Notes: generated by a model from the sequence alone, not told the origin. DNA of 64,000 nt from Heliocidaris erythrogramma (GCA_025617745.1 CM046858.1:29216534-29280533); one strand, 5' to 3'. Positions 45,311 to 58,253 are shown, counted from the first letter of the stretch. Made by a program: numbers and translations.

Positions 45311-46262
45311 CAGTGGCGTAGCCAGGATTTTTCAGTTGGGGGGGGGGGGGGGCATACGTGACGGATCCAACAGCGTAAACAGGATTTAATTTAAGGGCGG
45401 TTTTAGGGGTGGTGTAGGGGGGAATTTCCTCCCGCGCAAAGCTCTGACGTTTTATAGCAAATTTTTGAGAAAGATAACGGCTTGTAGCACCTTTTTTTTT
45501 TTAGCGGAAAGTTATTTCGACTCCCGGACTGCTGTTCAGTTTTTTTGACGCAATACTGCAATGTATGTAACAGGGGGATGCAGGGAGGGGGAGTTTTTCC
45601 CCCCTCCCACGCGAAGTGCGAAAGCTCTGACCACAGGCGTAGCCAGGATTTTCAATAGGGGGCAGACGTCAAGGATCCAACCGCATAGCCAGGATTTCAT
45701 TTTAGGGGGCGGTTGTGAGCACGCGAAGTGTGCGAAATTGGTGATGAGCACGCAAAGCTGGGGATGGGTGCAGGGAGGGGGAGTTTCCCCCTTCCCGCGC
45801 GAAGCGCGAAAGCTCTGACGTTTTATAACAAATTTGAGAGAAAGATAACGGCTCGCAGCAGCCTTTTTAAGGCGGAAAGTTATTTCGACGTTCGGACTGC
45901 TTTTCAGTTTATTTGGTCGTAATACTGCACTGTATGTAACAGGGGTGGGTGCAGGGAGGGGGAGTTTCCCCCCTTCCGGCGCGAAGTGCGAAAGCTCTGA
46001 CGTTTTAGCAGATTTGAGAGAAACATAACGGCTCGTAGCAAACAATTTTTTAAGGCGGAAAGTTATAGTTCGACGCCCGGACTGCTTTTCAATTATTTGG
46101 ACTCAACATTTCACCGTACGTAACAGCTAGGTAGGGTGCAGGGAAAGCGCGAAAGCTCTGATGTTTCAGCCCTTTTTTTAGGCGGAATGTTAGTTCGACG
46201 CCCTGGCTGCTTTTCAGTTATTTTGGACGCAATACGTAACGGAGGTGCGGGGGGTGGGGGTT
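45311..46262. repeat. Four to five tandem copies of a ~180-bp MITE-derived unit
   Basis: The block opens with CAGTGGCGTAGCCAGGATTT and a 13-base G run. The unit GGTGCAGGGAGGGGGAGTTT ... CGCGAAGTGCGAAAGCTCTG ... GAGAAAGATAACGGCT ... GGCGGAAAGTTATTTCGACG then repeats, starting near 45410, 45575, 45765, 45945 and (shorter) 46132. Inserted end-like words (CAGGCGTAGCCAGGATTTTC) lie between copies. ORFs across it read repeat sequence. Confidence 0.8.
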
Positions 46263-46464
46263 CCACATAAGCATAATTATGAAGAAATAAAACCTCAGTA
46301 GTGACTATTCCGAATATACAACACCAAATATCACTTTTGTAATTTTTCAACATCGTCACATGAACAATTTAACAACTTTTAGAAAATCCAAATCAAGAAT
46401 AAATGATTTAAAAATTTAAAAATATAAACTTCCGTCTCATCTTTGATTATTTTGATGACTACAA

Positions 46465-46630
46465 TGATGAATTTCAAATAAATTCTATCACGACATTCTC
46501 ATCATCAAAGACGACATCACCCTCTCTCCAGCACGACTTTTTAGCGAATGTCGTGTGCGGTGTGCACTGATTTTTTGCCGTTTGTCGTGTCGTGTGTCGT
46601 GTGTCGTGTTCGGTGTGAATCCGCCTTTAA
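46465..46630 (-). repeat. Dispersed repeat, copy 2 (ATTCACACCGAACAC family)
   Basis: It is the inverted counterpart of 7494-7720: CGTGTTCGGTGTGAATCCGC closes it on the right, and CATCATCAAAGACGACATCA lies near its left side. Repeated TGTCGTG units near 46575-46610 give a short internal tandem. Confidence 0.7.
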
Positions 46631-46639
46631 TGGGCGAAA

Positions 46640-48235
46640 GAAAGGCAGCAAATGGATGCAGCAGAATTTGCTGTAAGGATGCTGAAATTACAAATTGGGA
46701 AAAAAGTAGAGCTGTTTGTTGACATAACAATACATGATTATATGGTTTTCAATATCACAGTATATCCAAAATAGACGAGAATATTCCAAAACACACTCCA
46801 AGTCTTTACAACCTGTAAAAGTGAATTAGGATAAAATTAATATAGATCAAACTCACCATATCGTTCTTCTGACAAAAGCTGTCATAACTGCATTAAGAAA
46901 ACAGCACCTTACTTTCTCCGAGCACGGGCAAACCGGGGGCGAGCGTATTCCGTATGGGTATATTGTCTGACAGATGCAGTGATCAAAACCCCCCCCCCCC
47001 TAATCTACTGTAAAATCTCAGGACCTAATTACTCATATTGTTTCCAACCGCTATCTAATGATATCTAAAACTTTTCTTTCACAAAAGATATAGTGTGTTT
47101 CTTTAATAAGGAATCCCAAATGTTCCAATAAATTCTAGAAAAGTTATTATGTCCTTTTCATTTCATGACAAAATTGATTTCATCGTCTCTCATAATAGAT
47201 ACCAAATACATGTATATTATTATGATATTGCCATGCATGGATGAATGGTTTTAAGTGAGTGATGTCAAAAGTAGTTTAGCGTACAGAAGCAATGCATAGC
47301 GTAATTCCGTTAAGTACAATGCAAAGAAACTGAACAAATGATAAAGTCATGTTCCTTCGTCAACTTTCAACATGTAGGCAAGCTTGATTGAGATATGAGT
47401 TAACAAAAATACCACAATGTCCTTCCAGATGGTCACAAAGCTGCCCATGCAACTATGTGCTCGAGTCAAGACAAAAAGGAAATGAAATCACTGCGAGGTT
47501 CCATGAATGGTCATTCATTGTTTTGATGAATAGATCCCACTCTCGTGCGCAAATAATTTTTCTGCATTGCTGGTTTAATATTGCTTTAGTTCAGTTATCC
47601 CAGGCTTTATCATCACAAATGTGGTATCATATAAAGAGGATAAATTTCTTTTTTGATGATGTGTTACAATAGATATAGTTATGACGAGATGTTGCTGGAG
47701 AAAGTTGGGTTTCGTTTTTTTTTCAAGAAACACACGGTATAGGCCGATCATTAACCAACCCCATGCTCCACAAAATATTACTTCTTGCGAAGAAACTTCC
47801 TCTCACCGATAAGGTTACCATAAATTGACTTACTTTTGACTGTAAGAATTGGGCTATTCAGTTATGAAATAGCACCTTTAATTATAATAAGTAATCAGTT
47901 TAAAGACATTAGTTCTTGATCTTCACTACTGAACAAAAAAAAAAAAAAAAAAAAAAAAAAACAAACAAACCTACAACCTATCTGCTTGAATGTTCTCTTG
48001 TCAGGCACTATATTCTGTAAGAATCAAGAAATGCTAGATCATTACATTTTAAAGTATTTCCATTGTTTGTTGTTGTTGCTGATTTTTTTTTTGGGGGGGG
48101 GGGGGTCATTGCAGACTCCACTGCTCTCTTCCAATACCCCTTTTCTCTCATTCCCTCTTTTTATTTCGCATTCACCTGCTCCTATAATAAAGCAACAACA
48201 AAAACACGTATATACTATTGGCTAGGGCGGAGAAA
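46640..48235. other. Unassigned stretch
   Basis: Poly-C lies at 46989-46998, a poly-A run of about 24 bases at 47936-47961 followed by CAAACAAAC (possibly a retroposon tail), and poly-G at 48096-48106. No gene is recognised; ORFs lack domains. Confidence 0.4.
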
Positions 48236-48445
48236 AAAAAGTTAGAGAAGAGAGAACAGGGGAGGAAAAGCGAGATGGGAAGGCAGAGGAAGAAGAGATA
48301 GAGAAAGGTGTTAGAGAGTTAGGGGGCGACCGTGATCTGAAGAACGAGATGAAGAGAGATCACGAAAGAGAGAGAGAGAAAGAGAGGGCGAGAGATAGAG
48401 AGTTAGAGAGTTAGAGAAGGAGGAAGGGGGGGGGGGGGTGGAGGA
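48236..48445. repeat. GA-rich polypurine tract
   Basis: AGAGA, GGAAG and GAGAGTTAGAGAGTTAGAGA units end in a 13-base G run at about 48428-48439. Confidence 0.75.
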
Positions 48446-49130
48446 GTGGATGTAGATGGAAACTACAATACTCCCCTGACACATTAACTACTGAAACGAA
48501 AATACTCTACTACTGTACACTTGTACAAACAACGAAAGAAAACAATCCATTCTTGGCAATAACAAAACCATCAAGAAAGCACTGATGTCATTCGACGTCT
48601 TGTTTTTGAGTTGGTTTCTAAAAATAATACATCATGGTGATAGGCATAGTAGGATTAATGACGCACACAAAAAACTTGACTCTAAAAATGCGCTGTTTAC
48701 TTGTCACTTGACTAAACATTGAACAATTGGAGGAAAATGTACAAAAATAAAATGATGCAGGCCCTGGAGAAAGTGATATAAATCCTTCATGCATTATTCA
48801 AGCAAGATCAAAATCTATCACATTATGGTTCTTACTTCTACAAATTATCAACTTTCGTTAATTTGTATCTATTTATCCTGCATATAGCTTCGTAAACAGG
48901 GTGAGCAAGGAGGAAATACGACGCCTCTTAAATAAAGAAGAATGTTTTGGAAGAGATGGATTGCGAAGGCAAAATAAGAGAGGGTGCTGGAAGGTTCTAC
49001 GACGCATGCTCCACAGAAAATTTCTCCGCGGTCAATATCCTACACACGACCGAATTCCTAATGTCAACCCTGCATGGACATAAATCTAAACCTAAACCTA
49101 ACACACAAGTGCGACCGAAATGGATGCAAC
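48446..49130. other. Unassigned stretch
   Basis: No supported gene. A Lys/Arg-rich 60-codon frame at 48901-49083 begins at GTG and overlaps another frame of equal quality, so it is not called. Confidence 0.4.
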
Positions 49131-49148
49131 CACTAGCGTATACCCAAT

Positions 49149-49350
49149 GGGGGGGGGGGGGGGGGCGCAAAGGGCAGACTGCCCCCCTGACATCTTCTTA
49201 CCCCCCCCCCCCAATAAATAAATAAATAAATAAAAAAAATAAATAAATAAAAAAATTACAGATTCCCCCTTTCTTTTATAATCTTTTTTGCTTGTCAGAG
49301 AATTGGACACCATAAAATCCCCCTCTTGACGCCATGGTCCCGGTACACCA
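49149..49350. mobile_element. MITE fragment with G and C runs and AAAT microsatellite
   Basis: A G run at 49150-49165, a C run at 49201-49212 and (AAAT)n at 49214-49250 lie within sequence carrying GCTTGTCAGAGAATTGGACA. That word is also present in the MITE fragment near 633-870. Confidence 0.5.
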
Positions 49351-49454
49351 CTGGATGCAACCATAACCATCATATCTTTTGAGTTTAACAAAATAAAAGG
49401 CAGAGCAATTGTCACCGTAGTTGTCGGTACACCTGTGTAACGTACATGGGACGT

Positions 49455-49835
49455 TCAGGGGCGTCGCTAGAAATGCTGCACCCTAATACCCCACACAAAT
49501 AATAATAAAAGAAAATCACAGATGTAGAGATCTTGATTATACGGGCCAATTTTCGCAAGTGGGGGGGGGGGGGGGGGCTGACGCCTTTTGCCCAAATATC
49601 AACTTTTCAGTTTCTAAATTTTTGAGAGCGAGCAATTAAAAAAATATTTTTGTAGTGAATATGTACAGAAGTTACATAAGTATCTGGGAACCTCGCTGCC
49701 CAAGTACATGTATGTCTATATTCTGGCACCTCGCAGCCCGAATATCTTCGGGGGGGGGGGGGGGGGGGGGGTCTGCAGCCCATCGCCGAAGGGGGATACC
49801 TTTAGCCCAAATAATAACTTTCCAGTGATCGGCCA
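49455..49835 (-). repeat. Dispersed repeat in reverse orientation, hAT-like left end
   Basis: It opens CAGGGGCGTCGCTAGAAATG. In reverse complement it then carries the words of 11765-12060 (GATCTCTACATCTGTGATTT; GTACATATTCACTAC). G runs lie at 49561-49577 and 49751-49771. Confidence 0.65.
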
Positions 49836-49966
49836 CTTTTTCAGTCTTATATTTCATTCCCTTTTCCTTTCCTTCTTTTCTTTGTTTTTGTTTTCGTTCT
49901 TTCTTTAAAAATCTTTTTTTTTAAATGAGGACCGAACAATTTACATCCAAAATTACGATAGGAGTT

Positions 49967-52570
49967 AATAATAATAATAATACATTTATAAAGCGCAGTA
50001 ACTATCCAACAATTTGTATATATTCTACTGCGCTGCATGAGTTCCTGATATGCTTGTTATTAATTGAATAGATACGCTTTCAGTTTTGATTTAAACATAT
50101 TCACAGATGGGGATTTTCTGACTTCCAATGGCAAGTTATTCCAGAGTTTAGGGGCTGCACAAGCAAATGAACGATCACCCAGCGTTACTTTTGTTTTTAC
50201 GAATGGAATTTGGAGAAGCAGAGTATCTTGGGAACTGCGCAGGTTTCGACTATGTTGATTAACTCTGAGTTTCAGCAATTCTCTGATGTACATAGGAGAT
50301 TGACCATGAAGCGCCTTATATACAATAAGCAAGATTTTGTAAGATATTCTTTGGCGAACAGGTAGCCAATGCAGATTTCTCAAAATTGGGGTGATACGGG
50401 TGAATTTGGAACAGCCACTAATCAGCCTTGCACAAGTGTTTTGAACTCTTTGCAGTCTCGATATTTGACAGTCAGGAATCCCATACAGTAGACCATTACA
50501 GTAGTCCAACTTATTAGTGATGCATGCATGAACAATATCTCTCATAATATCCTTATTTAAATATTTCCGAATACGTCTGAGATTATAGATCATGTAGTAT
50601 GATGATTTACAGACATTTGTGATATGATCACCCATACTCAAGTGCACATCAAACTGTACTCCGAGATTCCTTGCATTCACAGATGGTTTGATTATAGAAT
50701 CTCCAATTGACACGCCATTTAAGTTGATTTTGGATGTCTGTTTAGGTGTGCCAATGATCATTAATTCTGTTTTACTATCATTGAGCATTAGCCTATTTTT
50801 GAACATCCATCCACGTACATAGCTGACGCATGTTTCGAGGAGTAGTACACATCGCTCTTGAGCATGTTCATCAGGTCTAAATGATACATAGAGCTGTGTG
50901 TCATCTGCGTAGCAATGGCAAGATATCTCGGGGAAATTCGTTTGGACACCTGAAATGAGGTTAGCAGTGTACAAGGTAAACAGCAGAGGACCTAGCCGAG
51001 AGCCCTGTGGAACACCGAAAGGTACTGAAAACTCATCTGAGATGACCCCATCTACTTTGATCTTTTGATGTCTATTTGTCAGATACGACTCTATCCAATC
51101 CAGAACAACACCATCAATTCCAAAATGGGTATTTAAGGTTTCCAATAAGCAAGAATGATCAATGGTGTCAAACGCACTACTTAAATCCAATAAAAGTAAG
51201 AGAGTAACCTTCTGAGAATCCATTGCCATTAACAGATCACTTTTTATTCTTAGTAATGCAGTTTCAGTACTATGGTATTGTCTATATGCAGACTGAGTAC
51301 ATGGTAGAAGTGAGTTTTGATTGATGTGATCCATGATTTGCCGGGTAGCAGCACCCTCGACCAGCTTCGAGATGTATTTCAAATTGCTTACAGGCCTTAA
51401 GTTCTTAAAATCTGCATCAAGACCAGGTTTTTTTAATAATGGTGTGACAAGAGCAGTTTTCCATGACATTGGAAAAAGACCAGTCGAAAGAGAAAGATTG
51501 ATTAATGATGTGAGCACAGGTAGCAATATGTTAGTGCATTGTAGTAGGAGTTGTGTGGGCATAGGGTCTAATGAGCATGATTTTTTACTGAGGTTAAGGA
51601 TAAGTTTTTCAACTTCATACTCCGAAAGAGATTTAAAATTGCTCAGAACATCAACATCGTGGTAAGTTGATCCAGAATAAGTCCGGGGTTCATTCATCGC
51701 ATCTAATCTTATTTCAATGTTCTTGTGGATTTTCAGAACTTTGTCACAAAAATAATCACCCAAGTCGTTAACGAACTTATGTTTATCAGTATTACAAGGT
51801 ATTACAGGTTGTTTATTTGACTTGTTTAATAGATCATTGACAACCTTGAATAGTTTCCTTTGATTGAGTTTATTCTCTATGATCAGATCTCTATGATATT
51901 TTCTACGAGCTTTATTCAAAAGTTGTATTGTTGCATTTCGAACTAATTTATATTTATTCCAGTCACTATCAGCCTTAGTTTTTAACCATCGCTTCTCAGC
52001 CTTTCTCTTTTCCCTTTTTTGTGTCCTAATACAGTTAGTATACCACGGTACTTGAGGACGTACAGCTACCTGTTTGGTGACAACAGGAGCATGTTTCTCT
52101 AAGATTTCACTGAGCGTGATATCGTACAACCAGGCTAGTTCAGACAGGGTATTAGGTGTTTGCTTACAAAGCTTACTTTCTGCTATGTCTAAGTTCAATC
52201 TATGGACATCGATGGCAGAAAGCTTTCGATATGATATCTCTTTAGTAGGTAGTGGAGGTTTATAAGAATTCAGAGAACACATAACTGGAATGTGATCAGA
52301 TATCAAAGAGCATTGTGGCCATGGTGTCCCTAGTACAATGTCATCAGAGTGACGGCATATCATTAGGTCAAGGGTGTGACCATGTACATGTGTAGAGAAA
52401 TTAACCAACTGTTTACAACAAAGAGATTCAACAAGATCTACAAAGGATTTAGTATCTGCGTTGGTAGTGTCCACATGAATATTGAAATCCCCTACGATTA
52501 ATAAAGGATTGTTTGACAGTAAATGACTCTGTATATAGTCACTGAATTCTGAAGTGATGAGCGAATATTA
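49967..52570 (-). mobile_element. Nearly intact L2/CR1-like non-LTR retrotransposon, 5'-truncated
   Basis: The minus-strand frame is open from about 52570 to the stop at 50060: 804 codons after 52474, plus about 30 more upstream without a Met. It begins inside the endonuclease (NNPLLIVGDFNIHVD, then SDHIPV at residues 59-64). The full reverse transcriptase follows: LRPVSNLKYISKLVE (359-373), YHSTETALLRI (400-410), LLDLSSAFDTIDH (428-440), FGVPQGSRLGPLLFTLY (486-502) and YADDTQLYVSF (522-532). The C-terminal ITPILRNLHWLPVRQRI and LWNNLP end it. All catalytic Asp residues are present. The 3' end has TATAAAGCGC and an (AAT)n tail at 49967-49982. The first half of the endonuclease and any ORF1 are missing, so the copy cannot move on its own, but the lack of frameshifts indicates a recent insertion. 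Confidence 0.92.
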
Positions 52571-53165
52571 TTTTGTTAAACACGAATTATATTTTTTTCC
52601 TGATTATCTTCACCGTTTAGCTTGGGCAGATAATTTTGGCCTTTGTTTTCTGTGTTCGTTGGTAAATGCGCCTTGTAATCATGGTGTGAAACCGGCCGAA
52701 ATGCAGTGTCTGTGATGAGCAAAAAATCAGATGGCCTCGTCTTCATTTTCGGGGTAACGTTTCAATCTTTCAGTTTAATGGTAACCTATTACTACCCAAA
52801 CACTTTTGGGACTAATTGGCAAAGCATTTAACATGATAGATTGTATCTTTAAAGACTCTTCCATGACATGATTATTTGACATTTATTGTAAGACTCTTTT
52901 ATGTTCTTTGACACTTCGTTGAAGTTTAAAGCCAAGGAAGGCGACCCCACCACACCCCCCCCACAAAACACTAATGTAAATTACCCTTTTCTCTCATTTA
53001 CCCTAGGCCATCTGTTTCCATTATGTACTCATATTGTATCTATCATTCAAAAATTTCTCTCTTACGTCCAAACTTTTTTTTTCAACCTCTAATATGTACT
53101 CTACCCTAAATAATACCCCACAATCCATTTACATTCACTAGCTACATGTGCATTCTTATGACATG
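52571..53165. other. Unassigned stretch
   Basis: No gene or terminus is recognised; a C run lies near 52955. Confidence 0.4.
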
Positions 53166-53177
53166 TGCCGATATGAA

Positions 53178-53486
53178 GGGGGGGGGGGGGGGGACAATTC
53201 TTCCTGACTGTAATTTTTTTGCAAGGAAAAAACGAGTTAAAAAATCCAAATCCAACTTGAAATATCTAGCAGGCACAAGTCAGAAATAATATATGAATAA
53301 CAAGAAAAGTTTCACATTTTTCAGGACGGTTTTCACCCTTACAATTTCAGTCCTGAGGATCCGAGAGGAATGATGCCCATGAATTTCTTTTACCATTGAA
53401 CAATGCTTGTTTATCATGCTTCTTTTTCTCAAAGAGGGAGGGAGGGAGGGAGGGAGGGAGGGAGGGAGGGAGGGAGGGAGGGAGGG
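53178..53486. repeat. Poly-G tract and GGGA microsatellite
   Basis: A G run of about 16 bases lies at 53178-53193, and about 13 perfect GGGA units at 53433-53485. The GGGA array is followed by GGCGGTCC and GGATCTGCTTATGTC, reminiscent of a MITE right end. Confidence 0.85.
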
Positions 53487-55005
53487 GCGGTCCTTATAGC
53501 CTCCTGGATCTGCTTATGTCACCTCGGTGCCATATATTTCTGACCCTCTTTCATTAGTACATAACTAGCAACAAAATAGGCCCATAATATTGATTTATCT
53601 TATTTAGTTTAATTTCAAATTGTCATGCAGCCACTATACAAATATAGTGTACATCTTTTAAGCCATACATCATAACATTTGATAAAATGTTAACTAATAA
53701 CTAATCATTGATCACAAAATATAATAAATATTTTTCACTTTTCTACAAAAGTATTCACGTTCCCAAAATGGGTGATATATATATATATACAAGATACTTT
53801 TGGTCAATATACGGTTTTCTTAAAATCTTTGTGGAAATTCATGCAAATATTGCCATATTTAGTAGCACCTGTTGAAATTGCCCATGCACATGTACCACAA
53901 ACAGAGCTCATATTATGCGCCTTTTACAAAAATATGATCAATATTTCTATCTTGAAATATATACAGGATGACTTCATTTTCCTTTCAACTGACCAGCAGT
54001 GAAGCATGCATTTTTATTTCAATTTTCATTATTTTTTTCCTCCATTTCAACTGATTTTACTTTTTTTAAAACTTCTACTCATCTTTCATTTTGTTTTTCA
54101 TTTTAATTATTCACTTTGAGAGACCGTTTGGTGGCACTAAGAGGAAAATAGAAAAAACAAATAAAGTTTCCCTTTGAAAGATAACAATTACCTCATTTCT
54201 GAAAGATAGGTCCAGCCTATATATACCTTCCGTTTCCTAATAGCATTGGAAGACAGGATTCAATTAAAAAAACCCACCTAGTTATTTCAAACAGAGTCTG
54301 AACTGTTGGGACTACCCATACTACATGAATAGTTGAAGAAAAACTGTTCAGTGACTAAGAAAACCCTCACTTTATTAGATTTTCTGCTCCTCACAGATGA
54401 ATGTAGATTAACATTTTTCGGGATTTCAAAGTACATACATGTAAATGTGCATGATGATAACTAAAAAAATTAATGAGTGAAATCGCTTGATATGACGAGG
54501 GAAATGTAAATAATATTAGTTACATTTCCCTGATATGCCACTACTGAAATATTCTAGACTCCATCACTTGATTAGGTGCAATTCAGCCTTAACACATATA
54601 AATCATACACTTCCATATACATAAACATTAGGACTCATTTTGAAAAGTAAGCAAATGAAATCATAAAAACACTATTTACATCAATTTCAGATGCACAGTA
54701 ACATACAATGTACAATTACACATTTGTCATTGAAAATATCATCTTCAATATCATCCCTTGATAATACTTAAAATGTATACTGTTCTCTGTTTGTAAAATT
54801 CAAGTATAATATTTATTGCACCGGCACACTGATGAAATAAGAAAATTACTAATATATTTACATGTACAACTGGTGAAGTATATACATGCAGTATAACAGC
54901 CAAAATATTTGTACAAGTACATGTTTGATGAAATATTGCACTTTGCCATATATGTCCAACATCTTTTCTACTGTACAAATAATGTTAATGAAGCAAGAAT
55001 GAAGG
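53487..55005. other. Unassigned AT-rich stretch
   Basis: Contains a short TA repeat (53776-53788) and an inverted GGGAAATGTAA/TTACATTTCCC pair at 54499-54530. No gene is supported. The low repeat density here would also fit untranslated or regulatory sequence of a neighbouring gene, but nothing shows that directly. Confidence 0.35.
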
Positions 55006-55009
55006 ACAA

Positions 55010-55205
55010 GCCTGAGAGAGAGAGAGAGAGAGGGAGAGAGAGAGAGAGAGAGGGGAGAGAGAGAGAGAGAGGGGGGGAGAGAGAGAGAGAGAGAGGGGGG
55101 AGAGAGAGGGGGGAGAGAGAGGGGGGAGAGAGAGAGAGAGAGAGAGAGGGGGGGAGAGAGAGAGAGGGGGAGAGAGAGAGAGGGGGGAGAGAGAGAGAGA
55201 GAGAC
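55010..55205. repeat. GA/GGGG compound microsatellite
   Basis: Some 195 bases of GAGAGA interrupted by GGGG and GGGGG at irregular intervals. Every reading frame on both strands is open through it, which explains the cluster of overlapping Ser/Leu/Pro and Arg/Glu ORFs. Confidence 0.95.
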
Positions 55206-55299
55206 AATAACACATATTACATATCTTGACCCCAACATTCATAATTGACACCTCAGCCTCTTTAACGATAATGAATTACAATGATGAATAACAATCAAA

Positions 55300-55643
55300 T
55301 ACTGTAAATGCAGAAATATTCGCGGTACATTAATTTTCGCGGAATTCGCGCTATTTTCAGCGGGTGTGAATCCTAGAACACGTGAAAATATTAGCACGAT
55401 TTCTTATGCTTGTTTTGAATGGACGCGGCATCTATGAGCGCTTCATCTGATTAATACGTGTTTGAATCCAATTCATTTCAGAGTGCGTGTGTGTAGTTGT
55501 GTCCGTAGTATGCATTTGAATGGACCGCGGTGTGTGTAAAATGGAGTCGCATTTTTGCAAGCGAGTAATTGAGCTGCGCGAATTCAAGAACTTGCGAATA
55601 TGTTTTGGGGTTGCTCAGCGCGAAAATAACAGCGTTTACAGTA
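55300..55643. mobile_element. MITE with TACTGTAAA ends and CGCG-rich arms
   Basis: TACTGTAAATGCAGAAATAT then TCGCGG at the left mirrors CGCGAAAATAACAGCGTTTA then CAGTA at the right, with a few mismatches over about 26 bases. The 344-bp interior is CpG-rich and has no transposase frame. Confidence 0.65.
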
Positions 55644-55649
55644 CTACTA

Positions 55650-57020
55650 GAGAGTAAATTAATACACCATCAAACCCATTCCTTTACAAAAATAAAATTA
55701 TGTCTACAAAATGCTGAAAAATGACACCATGGACAATTTCAACCGAGCTTTTACCGAAACACCTTTCGTCAGCAGTTTTGTTTATCAACTGATCTCTAAA
55801 CTGCTCTTGTTTCGAGTGTCAAAATTGATACACACGTTCATCAGAACAATCTTTTTGAAAGCTCTTGCTTATGATAATATCTCACAATAACCAACCAAGA
55901 GTAATAGTATACAACTGTTTTGCGCTTTACAAAAAAGACACTTCCAATGTAGTTTTATATTTCAGTTTCCAATAAGGGCAAAGCAGTGACACTGATATTG
56001 AAAACCCCTCCAGTTTGAAATGCACCTTGGGTTTACAACACGACAGTAGTACAAATAATGAATGTCTTTTTGAGTATCTCAGTTTACATAATTTTTTTCA
56101 TATTTTTTTACATACAGCTTGAAAAAGATAAGTTTTAGAAGCAAAAATATCAGAATTGTGTATGTTTTCCTTTGAAAGGAAAGAAGTGAAGTCAGTTAAC
56201 AAATCTAGCATTTCTTTCACTCATGTCAATATAAACAATGCGACATCAATCATCAACAGAATCCAATTGTTAATAGTTACATGCTTACATGTATGTTCTG
56301 TTATTTACATCTATTACCTTTCATATGTATAGTGTATTGTACCCAATTTGTACAATGGATGCTATGGCAGGTTAGCTTTGTCCTCAACAAGCTATCCAAT
56401 CAAATCTACTTACTGAACAAATAAATAGAAAGATTCCAAATATGACAAATTTATTGCATAATATACTTTTGTGCATTTCATTTCTCAAATATAGTCAGTC
56501 TCATACAAAGTATTAAATATGGCTGCGTGTTTACACGCTTTGCAAGATGGGGTGTACAAAATATGCAAGTGGAAAGAACTGCATAACAGCAAACTGGTTT
56601 ATATATTTGCATAATATTCAAAAGATAAAGAACTGTTGAAATTAATAACAAAACATGATCTGATTACTCATGACCACACATTTATCTGTTAACCAGAAAC
56701 CAGCATTCTCTCTAATCCCTTCTTCTTGAAGAATTGACATACGCAAACTTTTAAGTGTTAAATTCAAATTAGGTACATCAAGATGCATGTACAGTATATC
56801 GCATGGGAACATACATCACTATGAGTGTACCCGTTTCTGTGTTTCACAAAGAGAAACATAGTTATTTTTAGTCTAAACCAGGGTTGGCCTAATTTATATC
56901 ATCTTGATTTAATGTTGTTTTAAATCACTGATTCAAATAAAAACCAAAGAAATACATTAAAAATTTCGTGTTTGATTTTTTGATGCAACAAAAAAAAAAC
57001 CACACTCATAAATCATTGCT
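55650..57020. other. Unassigned AT-rich stretch
   Basis: No repeats, transposon ends or coding regions that I can support. A poly-A run lies at 56989-56998. Confidence 0.35.
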
Positions 57021-57028
57021 TGATTTAA

Positions 57029-57788
57029 CCCTAATAGGACCGGGGGGGGGGGGGGGGGGGCGGATTCCGCCCCCCCTCGACGTTTCGCGTAATATGTTTG
57101 CATCGCGAAAAGCAGTCACCACGCCGCTTCACTACTTTTTTCTTTCAAGTCTTGCGCAACTTTTGAGACCAAATTTGTGATGTCCGCGCGTGCGGTTCCG
57201 GAGTTACGCAACATTTCGTAAGTGCATGTCAGACCCAAAATTGCTCAAAAACGTGATTTTGTGTACAAATCCAATGCAAATTGTGTTTCCAGCTAAAATT
57301 CATAAATGTTTCATTATTTTTACTTTTACTGTTTAAAAACAATTAATTTTATGGTGTTTATGATTAAAATAGTGTCGCCGACGAATTCCATCGAAAAAAC
57401 AATAAAAAACAAAAAGTCGAAAAACAAAGAAATACATAAGAAATTAAAAAAACAATAAAATACATAAGAAAAAAAGGATTTTACCGAAATTCTTTTTTGG
57501 TTTATTTGATCAGAATCTGACAAAGAGTCTCTATACAAAAAATTAGCAGTTTTGGGGCTTTATTTAATTAATTAGAGCAAACCATTAATTTTATGCATAA
57601 ATTAGCATAATTAACTAGTTGTGACATTTTTCGGAGAAATTGACTATACAGTTTTGTAGATTACGTGGTCGGCGACGTGTGTGCCGATTTTCGTTGCGAA
57701 TGCGCGTTGGATGGCCGAGATCTTAGGGGGGGGCGGAATCAGCCCCCCCGGCTGTGAGATGGGTCTAAATAACCCGGCTCTATTAGGG
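57029..57788. mobile_element. piggyBac-like MITE with TTAA target sites
   Basis: TTAA (57025-57028) precedes CCCTAATAGGACCGGGG, and CCCGGCTCTATTAGGG ends at 57788 before TTAA (57789-57792). A second inner inverted pair, GGCGGATTCCGCCCCCC against GGGGGGCGGAATCAGCCCCC, extends the arms to about 50 bp. TTAA plus CCC...GGG ends are characteristic of piggyBac. The 760-bp interior has no transposase. A truncated relative lies at 60138-60270. Confidence 0.75.
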
Positions 57789-57794
57789 TTAAAA

Positions 57795-58240
57795 AAATTT
57801 CTGATAAAATTTTCATCAAAGAGTTTTTGTATTTTAAATAATGTCTGATATGAGCTCTCCCAAAATAATCTTTCTTTTCTATAGGAGCAACATTTCGGCC
57901 ACTAAATTAAAACAATCAAATAAATCTGATTTCCATCTTACTGAAAACAACAAGAAAATCATGATTTTTTCCCCACCCCAGATCTAAAGACACTGCTCAA
58001 CAGTCTTTGGCACAGTTTGCTGTACATGGCAGGAAAGAGGTTAATTAAAATTGAGAAACAAATACAAGGCTGACAATCAAATGTCACATCAATTCCTGGT
58101 TTCTCTGTGGAACTAAAATGTGGGCCAATTGGAAGCTCCTGTCGTCTATCAAAGCTTTTAATCTCTACAAGATATCAATGGTATCTCATTGCAGTCTCTA
58201 GCTGATAAGGACCTCAGGAGCTTCAGAGTTAGGTTAGGTT
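57795..58240. other. Unassigned stretch
   Basis: Nothing supportable. Confidence 0.35.
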
Positions 58241-58253
58241 TTGGACACTACCT

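Noticed and set aside
54858-55251. Several overlapping Ser/Leu/Pro and Arg/Glu ORFs
   Set aside because: All are frames of one GA/GGGG microsatellite, in which stops cannot occur.
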